Assembly (NCBI GenBank): GCA_937888925.1
Contig: CALARM010001222.1
Location: 1 to 5,155, forward strand
Origin: an uncultured Synergistia bacterium
GTDB lineage: Bacteria; Eremiobacterota; SpSt-956; JAKJGF01
DNA length: 5,155 nt
Direction of reading: 5' to 3'
A program made the position numbers and the translations under genes. Below, piece by piece: positions 1-5,155 of the stretch. The notes under the pieces were generated by a model. It was not told the origin of the DNA, searched no databases, and saw nothing but the letters and a program-made list of their open reading frames with translations. How positions within the stretch are numbered: the stretch's first letter is position 1; every line of letters starts with the position of its first letter.

Positions 1-1334
1 CAGGCAACTCCCAGTTCTTCACCTTTCTGTACATCTTTTTCCTGAGATTTGGCTGTTACTATAATTACAGGTATAGATTTTGTTTCAGGATTTAATTTTA
101 ATTTTTCTGCCGTTTCCCAGCCATCCATTACGGGCATCATAATATCAAGCAGTATAATGTCAGGTCTGTTGACTTCAACCTTTTTGAGAGCTTCTGCGCC
201 GTCATAGGCCACATCTATTTCATATCCTTCCGAACTCAGAACACTGGAAATAAATTTTGATATAAATTTATCATCATCTACAACAAGTATCTTTTTACGA
301 CCTTCTGAACCTTTGCGGGATCTTATCATACCTGTGGCCTCAGAAAGATAGGCTCTTACCCAGTTATCTTTTTCTTTTTCCAGAGCTCTGTTAAGTGCTT
401 CTTCTATATCGGGTCCTCCCAGTATACCGAGTGATTTTGCCGCATTACTTCTCACTGTTTCGTGTTCATCGTCCAGTAATTTTACGAGAGGAGCCACTGC
501 TTTTTCATCACAGAGTTTACCCAGAGAATCTGCTGCATTACTTCTGGTATTCCAGCTCTCATCGAAGAGAGAATTAATAAGAGGTTCAACTGCCCTTTTA
601 TCGCCCAGTTTGCCCAGAGCTTCTGCAGCATTTCTTCTTACATCCCAGTCACTGTCAGAAAGAGCTTTTATTAAGGGTTCTACAATTATTTTATCTTCGA
701 ATTTTCCGAGAGCTTCACAGGCACTGCTTCTTACACCGCTTACTTTGTCTTCCAGCAAAATGTTAATAAGCGGTTCTATTGCAGTATTATCTCTGAGTTT
801 TCCGAGAGATTCCGCTACATTTGTTCTTACTGTCCAGTCTTCATTTGTAAGACTTTTTACGAGGAACGGTACAGCATTCTTTGCCCCGATTTTTCCGAGA
901 GCAGATGCGGCCCTTCCTGCTACCCATCCGTCTTTATCTTCAAGAGCTTTAAGAAGTGGTTCCGTATGACCGAGCATACCGAGAGACTGGGCGACATCTG
1001 CTCTTATTTCCCAGTCATCAAGGAGTTTTAACAGATGTGATACTGCACTTTTATCACCGAGAATACCTAAAGCTTCGACAGCATTTCTTCTTACTTTCCA
1101 GCTTATATCTTCAAGGGCTTTCAACAGCGGTTTTAATACCACTTTCCCTCCTATTTCTCCCAGAGACTTGACTGCCTTTTCCCTTACATCTTCATTTTCA
1201 TCACTGCATAATCCAGTTAAAGGATCAATGGCTTTCGGATCTTTAATTTTACCCATCATCCAGGCTATTTTCATACGGGTTTCTATATTTCCGGTTTTTA
1301 ATTGTTCAATTAATTGATCAATTCTCTCTTCCAC
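1..1334 (-). CDS. HEAT-repeat protein with C-terminal response-regulator receiver domain (partial at 3' end)
   Basis: The frame is open for 444 codons from a GTG at 1334 and runs off the left edge. Seen: residues 1-337 form about eleven HEAT/PBS-lyase-like repeats. Each has a conserved Arg followed eight residues later by the Gly of an 'LG'-type turn (Arg20, 51, 82, 111, 141, 170, 202, 233, 264, 295, 327), spaced 29-32 residues. Residues 347-444 are a CheY-like receiver: acidic pocket Asp353/Asp354 in ILVVDDD, phosphoacceptor Asp397 in LLDIMMP, and switch Thr427 in VTAK. The conserved Lys near the end of the fold lies beyond the window, so at least a few tens of residues are missing. No signal peptide or membrane segment is present, so the protein is probably cytoplasmic. 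Known: HEAT arrays are protein-binding solenoids and receivers are phosphorylated by histidine kinases. Inferred: phosphorylation tunes a scaffold or its partner. Start choice: an in-frame TGA lies three codons upstream (1343-1341), and AAAGGA sits 10 nt before the GTG. The next in-frame ATG would remove part of the first repeat. Confidence 0.93.
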   Translation of the reverse strand, partial: MEERIDQLIEQLKTGNIETRMKIAWMMGKIKDPKAIDPLTGLCSDENEDVREKAVKSLGEIGGKVVLKPLLKALEDISWKVRRNAVEALGILGDKSAVSHLLKLLDDWEIRADVAQSLGMLGHTEPLLKALEDKDGWVAGRAASALGKIGAKNAVPFLVKSLTNEDWTVRTNVAESLGKLRDNTAIEPLINILLEDKVSGVRSSACEALGKFEDKIIVEPLIKALSDSDWDVRRNAAEALGKLGDKRAVEPLINSLFDESWNTRSNAADSLGKLCDEKAVAPLVKLLDDEHETVRSNAAKSLGILGGPDIEEALNRALEKEKDNWVRAYLSEATGMIRSRKGSEGRKKILVVDDDKFISKFISSVLSSEGYEIDVAYDGAEALKKVEVNRPDIILLDIMMPVMDGWETAEKLKLNPETKSIPVIIVTAKSQEKDVQKGEELGVA

Positions 1335-1417
1335 ACTGGTTCAATCCTTTCTTTCATAAAACTATTAATCTCCCTTAATTTAAACACTTCGACTTTAAAT
1401 GACATTTCCCTGTTTTC

Positions 1418-1431
1418 TTTATAAATTTATA
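1418..1431 (-). promoter_or_regulatory. Possible -10 region for the HEAT/receiver gene
   Basis: Two overlapping-phase TATAAA hexamers read on the minus strand (1431-1426 and 1423-1418), about 85-95 nt before the GTG start. No good -35 stands at 16-18 nt; TTCACG ends 15 nt before the second hexamer and belongs to the repeat array. The region is AT-rich, so chance matches are likely. The gene could also be transcribed by readthrough from the deacetylase gene. Confidence 0.2.
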
Positions 1432-1439
1432 TGAAAATC

Positions 1440-1555
1440 GTGAAGGGTGAAGAGTGAGTCGTGATGCGTAATGCGTAATGCGTAATGCGTAATGCGTCAC
1501 GGGTAAATTTCACTCTTCATCCTTCACCTTTCATCCTTCACTCTTCACCCTTTAC
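1440..1555 (-). terminator. Long-stem inverted repeat downstream of the deacetylase gene; possible terminator
   Basis: Positions 1440-1457 pair with 1538-1555: 15 contiguous Watson-Crick pairs (1443-1457 with 1538-1552), then one mismatch (G-U in one strand's RNA), then two more pairs. An alternative right arm at 1510-1527 pairs with the same left arm with a single mismatch. In the minus-strand transcript the hairpin is followed only by GATTTT, a poor U-tract, and the loop is about 80 nt. Factor-independent termination is therefore doubtful. The structure could instead pause transcription or protect mRNA ends. The inverted repeat itself is certain; the terminator role is inferred. Confidence 0.3.
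1464..1497. repeat. Perfect 7-bp tandem repeat (ATGCGTA, about 4.9 copies)
   Basis: Four exact copies of ATGCGTA at 1464-1491 are followed by a six-base partial copy ending at 1497. The core is bracketed by a 5-bp inverted pair, CGTGA at 1460-1464 and TCACG at 1497-1501. It is the least diverged part of the surrounding heptad array, which points to recent slippage or duplication, and its copy number is likely to vary between strains. Confidence 0.93.
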
Positions 1556-1558
1556 TAT

Positions 1559-3094
1559 TCACTTTTCACCTTTCACATTTAACTTTTCACTTTTCACTGC
1601 AGAAATTTTTATCATATAATTCTTCGGCTCATCAGTTATAGTAATTCCATTAATAGTTTTCAATGAAGAAAGATTAATATAAATTCCGTCATATGAAGCG
1701 GTTATCTTAAGATCTTCTGCCCATATGTTTAAAATCTTTGAAATGTCCCCGACTGATACTTTTATTTCATTGCTTACACCGTCTCTGTATGATTTTAAAG
1801 GAAAAAATTCGTCATTTATCATAAATTTTATTAATTTGATATTTATCTCGTTATCTTTTTTATGTTCTATTTCAATAAGACCTGTTTCATAAAGGGAAGA
1901 AAGAGACAAACAGGTTGTTCCACAGAAGGTTTTCCCTTTTATTTGTTTATTACCGGCATAAATTTCCATATCTGATTTCCATTTGAATTTTATACCTGTT
2001 ATCTGTTCTACATCTCTTAATATAAAGTATAGTTCTCCATGATAGAAAAATGCTTCTTTTCTGAGAGAAATACCGTTAAGATATATGGAAGGATAAAAAA
2101 AATCTGTATTTTTATCCCTTATTCGGAGAGAAAATTCTCTCATAAGTGTTTCTGCAGATATAAAAGCTTTACCGTCAATGATTAAACATTTGTATTTATT
2201 GCCACAGAAGGTTAATTCTTTTTTTGAATTATCCCAGTTATAGTCCAGTCCAAGTTGATTGAAGAAAAATTTTACCGAAATATAATGGTTATTACCTTTT
2301 ATTTTACCATTTTCACCGAGTGGATTGTTGTTAAAATACATACTGTTCGTTCTTATATCACATTTATCAACATTATCATATTTCTTTACAGAAGAATCCT
2401 TTAAAGGTTTCTCTATGGATATCTTGTATTTTTGATACAGTAAGTCTTCTACTGTTATAAATTTGAATCCTTTATAATGCATTCGATCAATGAATTCCTG
2501 AAGTATGTGTCCTGCTGATGGGCAGCTGTCATGAAACAGGATTACTCCTCCTCTGTAATATTGTCTGTATAAATTGTCCAGCACATAGTAATCACCGTAG
2601 CACATCCAGTCCTGGCTGTCTATCTGCCAGAGTACAGGTATTAGCCCGTAATGAGAGAGAAGAGCATATATGCTATAATCATATTCTCCGTAAGGGGGAC
2701 GAACCAGGTCCAGTTTGTAGTGATACCCCAGTGCTCTGTCTACCAGTTCCTGTGTTATCTGGAGTTCTTCTAAAATATTATAGTCACTTCTTGTCCTCAT
2801 ATTTATGTGACTGTAAGTATGGTTTCCAATTGTATGACCTTCTTCTGCGATTTTTCTTATCATATCCGGATAGAGAGAAGCATTTATACCTGTTACAAAA
2901 AAAGTCCCTTTGATATTATTTTTTCTGAGAATATCAAGAATTACAGGCGTATAGTAAGGATCGGGGCCATCATCAAATGTAAGGGCCAGCCTTCCCGGAA
3001 AATTGTCATAGTATGAGATTTCATTACAATTTCCCGGAAGAGATATGACGATAAAAAAGATTAATAATAAATATATTCCCGGTGATAAAGCCAT
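1559..3094 (-). CDS. Exported polysaccharide deacetylase (NodB/CE4 family) with C-terminal stalk modules
   Basis: The gene encodes 511 residues. Seen: an N-terminal hydrophobic segment at about residues 7-20 serves as signal peptide or anchor. A complete NodB domain follows at about 34-220: TFDDGP (catalytic-base Asp41, metal Asp42), NHTYSH (metal His92 and His96), RPPYG at 132-136, the LWQIDSQDW strand at 155-163, and ILFHD with His188. All five classic motifs are intact, so a metal-dependent deacetylase active on an N-acetylated glycan (peptidoglycan or a surface polysaccharide) outside the membrane is likely; the exact substrate is not readable. Residues about 265-485 hold roughly three 'copper amine oxidase N-terminal-like' stalk modules, for example SVKFFFNQLGLDYNWDNSKK; these are probably wall- or glycan-binding. 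The last 12 residues come from the heptad repeat array. Start: the frame is open to 3247, but that extension lies in the upstream gene's 3' end. ATG 3094 leaves a 23-nt gap with a weak AGGAA 13 nt away. Oddly, the chosen start has no Lys/Arg before the hydrophobic core. The Cys in LPGNC does not fit a lipobox. Confidence 0.93.
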   Translation of the reverse strand: MALSPGIYLLLIFFIVISLPGNCNEISYYDNFPGRLALTFDDGPDPYYTPVILDILRKNNIKGTFFVTGINASLYPDMIRKIAEEGHTIGNHTYSHINMRTRSDYNILEELQITQELVDRALGYHYKLDLVRPPYGEYDYSIYALLSHYGLIPVLWQIDSQDWMCYGDYYVLDNLYRQYYRGGVILFHDSCPSAGHILQEFIDRMHYKGFKFITVEDLLYQKYKISIEKPLKDSSVKKYDNVDKCDIRTNSMYFNNNPLGENGKIKGNNHYISVKFFFNQLGLDYNWDNSKKELTFCGNKYKCLIIDGKAFISAETLMREFSLRIRDKNTDFFYPSIYLNGISLRKEAFFYHGELYFILRDVEQITGIKFKWKSDMEIYAGNKQIKGKTFCGTTCLSLSSLYETGLIEIEHKKDNEINIKLIKFMINDEFFPLKSYRDGVSNEIKVSVGDISKILNIWAEDLKITASYDGIYINLSSLKTINGITITDEPKNYMIKISAVKSEKLNVKGEK

Positions 3095-3117
3095 TTTTTT
3101 ACCAGATTTCCTGTATT

Positions 3118-4188
3118 TTAATTTTCTGAAGGATTCTTTCTTGTTTTGAATGTTTCTTCTCTTTTTTGATCTACTGTGGCAATAAATGTATTCCTCTGCC
3201 TGTCCCATAAATTTTTTATTTCTGCAGAAAAACCTGCTATAACCCATGGTGCTTTATTGCATATATTCCTTATTATTTCATCAATCTGTATTTCTTTTCC
3301 TGTTGTATAAATAGCTTTTCCATCCCGTGTCATAATGCATAATTCAAATGTCTGACCTGTTGTAATAACACCGTAAGCTTTATGGGTAGTGATTTTTTTA
3401 TATACCCATATAATATCTGCCAGATTTTCTATGTCAAGGGTAAAGAATCTCTCAATCAGGAGCCACGAAGGCGTAGTTTTTATAGAACCGGTAATGAGTG
3501 ACTGAGCAATTATTTCGTCATTTATCCTGGAAGCTATGTCTGATGCCACGCCGTACTTACCCAGTCTTTTGTATACAGGGTGTTCTTCGTGGCAATTATT
3601 TCTTTGAACAAATTTAATTAAATTCCATAGCACTATGAGTAAAATGGGAAGAGTTATTCCAAAATACCAGTAACCATTTGTTCTGAAATTTGTTGCATCC
3701 ATCATGAAAGGTAAAAAATATGCTTTTGTTTCCTGTTCTTTTACCTGATCAAGTATAGTATTTTTTACATCAGCCGGTATTTTTACAATAGCACCTGAAT
3801 AGGAATGATTTCTTTCCCTGTCAGGAGATTTTACTATAAGATATCTTTTATTTACTACGAGTATATAGTAATAAGCTTCTATTCTTTCACCTGTCACCTT
3901 GTTTGTATATTTATCTACATTTGTAACAACATGCTGCACACCTGAATCATAAACTTCCTCACCTGTTATAGTACAAAAATATTTTTCTACTTTATCAGGC
4001 TCTTTAATTGAAATCAGGGTTTTACCGTCTGTATCGAAGGGGCCAAAGAAGAAATTATAAAGATATCTTATCTGATAAAAACCTGTAGAGATTATGATTA
4101 AAAGTATTATTCCATTTACAAAGAGTAAGTTTCTGTTACATCTTCTTATGTTAGAAAAAATATAATTGTCCTGACCCGGCAAAGACAT
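3118..4188 (-). CDS. Two-transmembrane protein of unknown function (DUF6709-like)
   Basis: The gene encodes 356 residues and its function is unknown. Seen: a short basic N-terminus (RRCNR, 15-19) is followed by membrane segment 1 at about 22-38. Then come an approximately 134-residue extracytoplasmic region with FFFGPF at 47-52, CTITGEEVYDSGVQHV at 72-87 and YYYILVVNKRYLIVKSPD at 106-123, membrane segment 2 at about 173-194, and a cytoplasmic C-terminal domain at about 203-345. The C-terminal domain alternates strands and contains TTPSWLLIERFFTLDIENLADIIWVYKK-type sequence (238-265), a 'TRDGK' turn (287-291) and KAPWVIAGF (312-320), suggestive of a PH-like fold. Positive charges place both ends in the cytoplasm. 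From memory the layout resembles bacterial proteins labelled DUF6709; this is not verified. The gene lies 23 nt upstream of the deacetylase on the same strand, so co-transcription is likely and an envelope role is plausible. Start: the frame also offers GTG at 4206, but that GTG lies in the purine-rich stretch that serves as the Shine-Dalgarno for ATG 4188. Confidence 0.88.
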   Translation of the reverse strand: MSLPGQDNYIFSNIRRCNRNLLFVNGIILLIIISTGFYQIRYLYNFFFGPFDTDGKTLISIKEPDKVEKYFCTITGEEVYDSGVQHVVTNVDKYTNKVTGERIEAYYYILVVNKRYLIVKSPDRERNHSYSGAIVKIPADVKNTILDQVKEQETKAYFLPFMMDATNFRTNGYWYFGITLPILLIVLWNLIKFVQRNNCHEEHPVYKRLGKYGVASDIASRINDEIIAQSLITGSIKTTPSWLLIERFFTLDIENLADIIWVYKKITTHKAYGVITTGQTFELCIMTRDGKAIYTTGKEIQIDEIIRNICNKAPWVIAGFSAEIKNLWDRQRNTFIATVDQKREETFKTRKNPSEN

Positions 4189-4195
4189 TTTAATA

Positions 4196-4204
4196 CCCCT
4201 CCCC
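4196..4204 (-). promoter_or_regulatory. Ribosome binding site deciding the start of the membrane-protein gene
   Basis: GGGGAGGGG reads on the minus strand and ends 7 nt before ATG 4188. Its position favours this ATG over the in-frame GTG at 4206, which would overlap the site and leaves no equally good site of its own. Confidence 0.7.
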
Positions 4205-4249
4205 ACTTATTTTTTTATCGGAATTTCTATAAGTATATTTTAACAAATA

Positions 4250-4264
4250 TGGTATAATTATAAC
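4250..4264. promoter_or_regulatory. Palindromic extended -10 promoter, possibly bidirectional
   Basis: On the plus strand TGGTATAAT (4250-4258) is an exact extended -10 element (TGn-TATAAT). It would start transcription near 4265 and leave a leader of about 130 nt before the kinase gene; no convincing -35 is needed or seen. TATAATTATA (4253-4262) is a perfect palindrome, so the minus strand also reads TATAAT at 4262-4257, pointing at the membrane-protein/deacetylase operon about 70 nt away. The minus-strand version lacks a TGn extension and a good -35, so its activity is less certain. A second minus-strand candidate, TATACT, lies slightly further downstream. Confidence 0.55.
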
Positions 4265-4393
4265 ATAAAGACCGGGAAAAAGAAAAAGGGTTTAGAGTTT
4301 TTTTATTGTGTTCAAAAAAATGAATCTAACTGTCATAAAAAAACACTATTCTAGCCAGGTCAGTAAAGTGTAATAAGCGACAGGATTAATCTT

Positions 4394-5155
4394 ATGTCAT
4401 TATGTTCTTATTGCGGCCAAAAAAATAAAGATAATGCAAAATTCTGTAACGGGTGCGGTACTTCGTTAGAGGTTAAAATTTTCCATATAGAGCCTTTACC
4501 TTTACCAACAATAATCCAGAACCGTTATAAAATTATTCAGTTAATAAAGGAAGGTTCGGGAGGATTTATTTATAAAGCTGTAGATTGTAAACTGGATATT
4601 ATATTCGCTGTTAAAGAGTTTTTCCCTGGCCGAGAGTTAAATCATTCATTAGAAAGATTTAGAAGAGAAGCCAATATCCTTGCCAATTTAAATCATCACG
4701 GTCTTCCCGGTGTCATAGATTATTTTGTATCAAATGGTCGTTATTATCTTGTTTTAGATTTTATAGAAGGTTATAATCTGGCAGAAATACTTAAGAGAGA
4801 TGGTAATCCAGGATTGCCTCAGAAAGAAGTAATAAACTGGGCCAGACAGGTTTTAGATGTACTGGATTATCTTCATAACAGAAATCCGCCTGTTGTATAT
4901 CGTGATATTAAACCTCATAATATTATGGTCGAACCTGATGGACATATAGTGCTGGTAGATTTTGGAATTGCACGGGCTATAGATCCCAAAAATAACCAGG
5001 TAAATACAGCCATAGGTACAAATGGTTATGCTCCTGGAGAACAATATTTCGGCCTGGCAGAACCAAGATCGGATTTATATGCCCTGGGAGCTACCATTCA
5101 TCATCTTCTTACAGGAATAAGCCCAAAAAGATTCAAATTCGATCGGGTAAGAGCA
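4394..5155 (+). CDS. Zinc-ribbon serine/threonine protein kinase, N-terminal part (partial at 3' end)
   Basis: 254 codons are present and the frame is open at the right edge. Seen: a four-Cys zinc ribbon at residues 4-21 (CSYC and CNGC; Cys4, 7, 18, 21) is joined by a short linker to a Hanks-type kinase domain starting near residue 45. Kinase landmarks are a modified glycine loop at 51-62 (KEGSGGFIYKA, Lys52 in place of the first Gly), Lys74 in AVK, Glu92 in the C-helix, catalytic loop YRDIKPHN with Asp171, Lys173 and Asn176, Asp189 in DFG, the activation-segment end GYAPGEQY at 211-218, and Asp227 in SDLYALG. All catalytic residues are present, so active ATP-dependent phosphorylation of proteins is expected in the cytoplasm. 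Tyr replaces His in the usual HRD motif, as often seen in zinc-ribbon bacterial kinases. The kinase C-lobe end and any sensor region lie outside the window, so membrane attachment cannot be judged. Start: ATG 4394 has AGGA at 4382-4385, 8 nt upstream. The gene is transcribed divergently from the membrane-protein operon. Confidence 0.95.
   Translation, partial: MSLCSYCGQKNKDNAKFCNGCGTSLEVKIFHIEPLPLPTIIQNRYKIIQLIKEGSGGFIYKAVDCKLDIIFAVKEFFPGRELNHSLERFRREANILANLNHHGLPGVIDYFVSNGRYYLVLDFIEGYNLAEILKRDGNPGLPQKEVINWARQVLDVLDYLHNRNPPVVYRDIKPHNIMVEPDGHIVLVDFGIARAIDPKNNQVNTAIGTNGYAPGEQYFGLAEPRSDLYALGATIHHLLTGISPKRFKFDRVRA

Larger units (their letters stand above)
1440..1597. repeat. Heptad-phased tandem/inverted repeat array
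   Basis: The whole interval resolves into 7-nt units. From 1440 the plus strand reads GTGAAGG, GTGAAGA, GTGAGTC, GTGATGC, four GTAATGC units, GTCACGG and GTAAATT. From 1507 to 1597 it reads thirteen units of consensus YYTTCAC, for example CCTTCAC, TCTTCAC, TTTTCAC and CTTTCAC, which is the reverse complement of GTGAARR. The element is therefore two oppositely oriented heptad arrays meeting near 1507. It occupies much of the gap between the deacetylase and HEAT/receiver genes and extends 39 nt into the deacetylase coding region. It resembles in style the heptanucleotide short tandem repeats (STRR) described in cyanobacteria, but no relationship is claimed. It is not a CRISPR array, because no unique spacers separate the units. 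Confidence 0.93.

Noticed and set aside
395..1171. Three plus-strand open frames (395-577, 610-969, 956-1171) with repetitive Ser/Leu-rich products
   Set aside because: They are antisense shadows of the HEAT-repeat gene. Their internal repetition simply mirrors the HEAT periodicity, and the opposite-strand frame shows clear domain motifs.
1440..1597. CRISPR array
   Set aside because: The repeat unit is only 7 nt, units are directly abutting and there are no unique spacers or cas genes.
2518..3016. Two plus-strand open frames (2518-2913 and 2807-3016)
   Set aside because: They lie inside the NodB domain coding region on the opposite strand, have no recognisable motifs and overlap each other.
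3022..3034. Lipoprotein signal (LPGNC) in the deacetylase
   Set aside because: The residues before the Cys (Pro-Gly-Asn) do not match the lipobox pattern with small residues at -1 and Leu at -3.
3095..3247. N-terminal extension of the deacetylase back to 3247
   Set aside because: It overlaps the 3' end of the membrane-protein gene by 130 nt, has no ribosome binding site, and would bury the hydrophobic signal segment behind about 50 mostly charged residues.
4297..4344. AT-only inverted repeat (GTTTTTTTA at 4297-4305 and TAAAAAAAC at 4336-4344) as a terminator or leader regulator
   Set aside because: The stem is almost entirely A-T with a loop near 30 nt in an AT-rich leader, so it is weak and easily due to chance.
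4853..5044. Minus-strand 63-residue open frame
   Set aside because: It is antisense to the kinase catalytic loop and DFG region, which is plainly coding on the plus strand.

Overview
The window is AT-rich bacterial DNA. It carries four protein-coding genes and one compact intergenic repeat array. Ribosome binding sites are of the AGGA/GGGG type and there is a consensus TATAAT promoter. The gene content is a zinc-ribbon Ser/Thr kinase with a YRD catalytic loop, a HEAT-repeat protein ending in a response-regulator receiver, and a NodB deacetylase with C-terminal 'stalk' modules. This mix suits a signalling-rich, poorly cultured bacterial lineage or a low-GC Gram-positive-like relative. The phylum cannot be fixed from this sequence alone, and no rRNA, tRNA, CRISPR array or transposase is visible.

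Layout, left to right. Positions 1-1334 (minus strand) hold a HEAT-repeat/receiver fusion that runs off the left edge. Positions 1335-1558 are the gap between it and the next gene upstream. Positions 1440-1597 are a lattice of 7-nt units: GTGAARR-like and GTAATGC units in the left half and the reverse-complementary YYTTCAC units in the right half. The array crosses the 3' end of the next gene and encodes its last 12 residues. Positions 1559-3094 (minus) encode a secreted or membrane-anchored polysaccharide deacetylase. Positions 3118-4188 (minus) encode a two-transmembrane protein of unknown function, 23 nt upstream of the deacetylase and probably in the same operon. Positions 4189-4393 form a divergent intergenic region whose core is a palindromic -10 element, TATAATTATA, that can be read as TATAAT on both strands. 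Positions 4394-5155 (plus) hold the N-terminal 254 residues of a zinc-ribbon serine/threonine protein kinase, open at the right edge.

Taken together, the two central genes look like an envelope module: a membrane protein plus an enzyme that deacetylates an extracellular glycan. They are flanked by two cytoplasmic signalling proteins, a kinase on one side and a HEAT/receiver protein on the other. Whether the signalling proteins control the envelope genes is not shown by the sequence; only the shared divergent promoter region and the gene order suggest it. The most distinctive non-coding features are the heptad array that has been read into a coding region and the symmetrical promoter.
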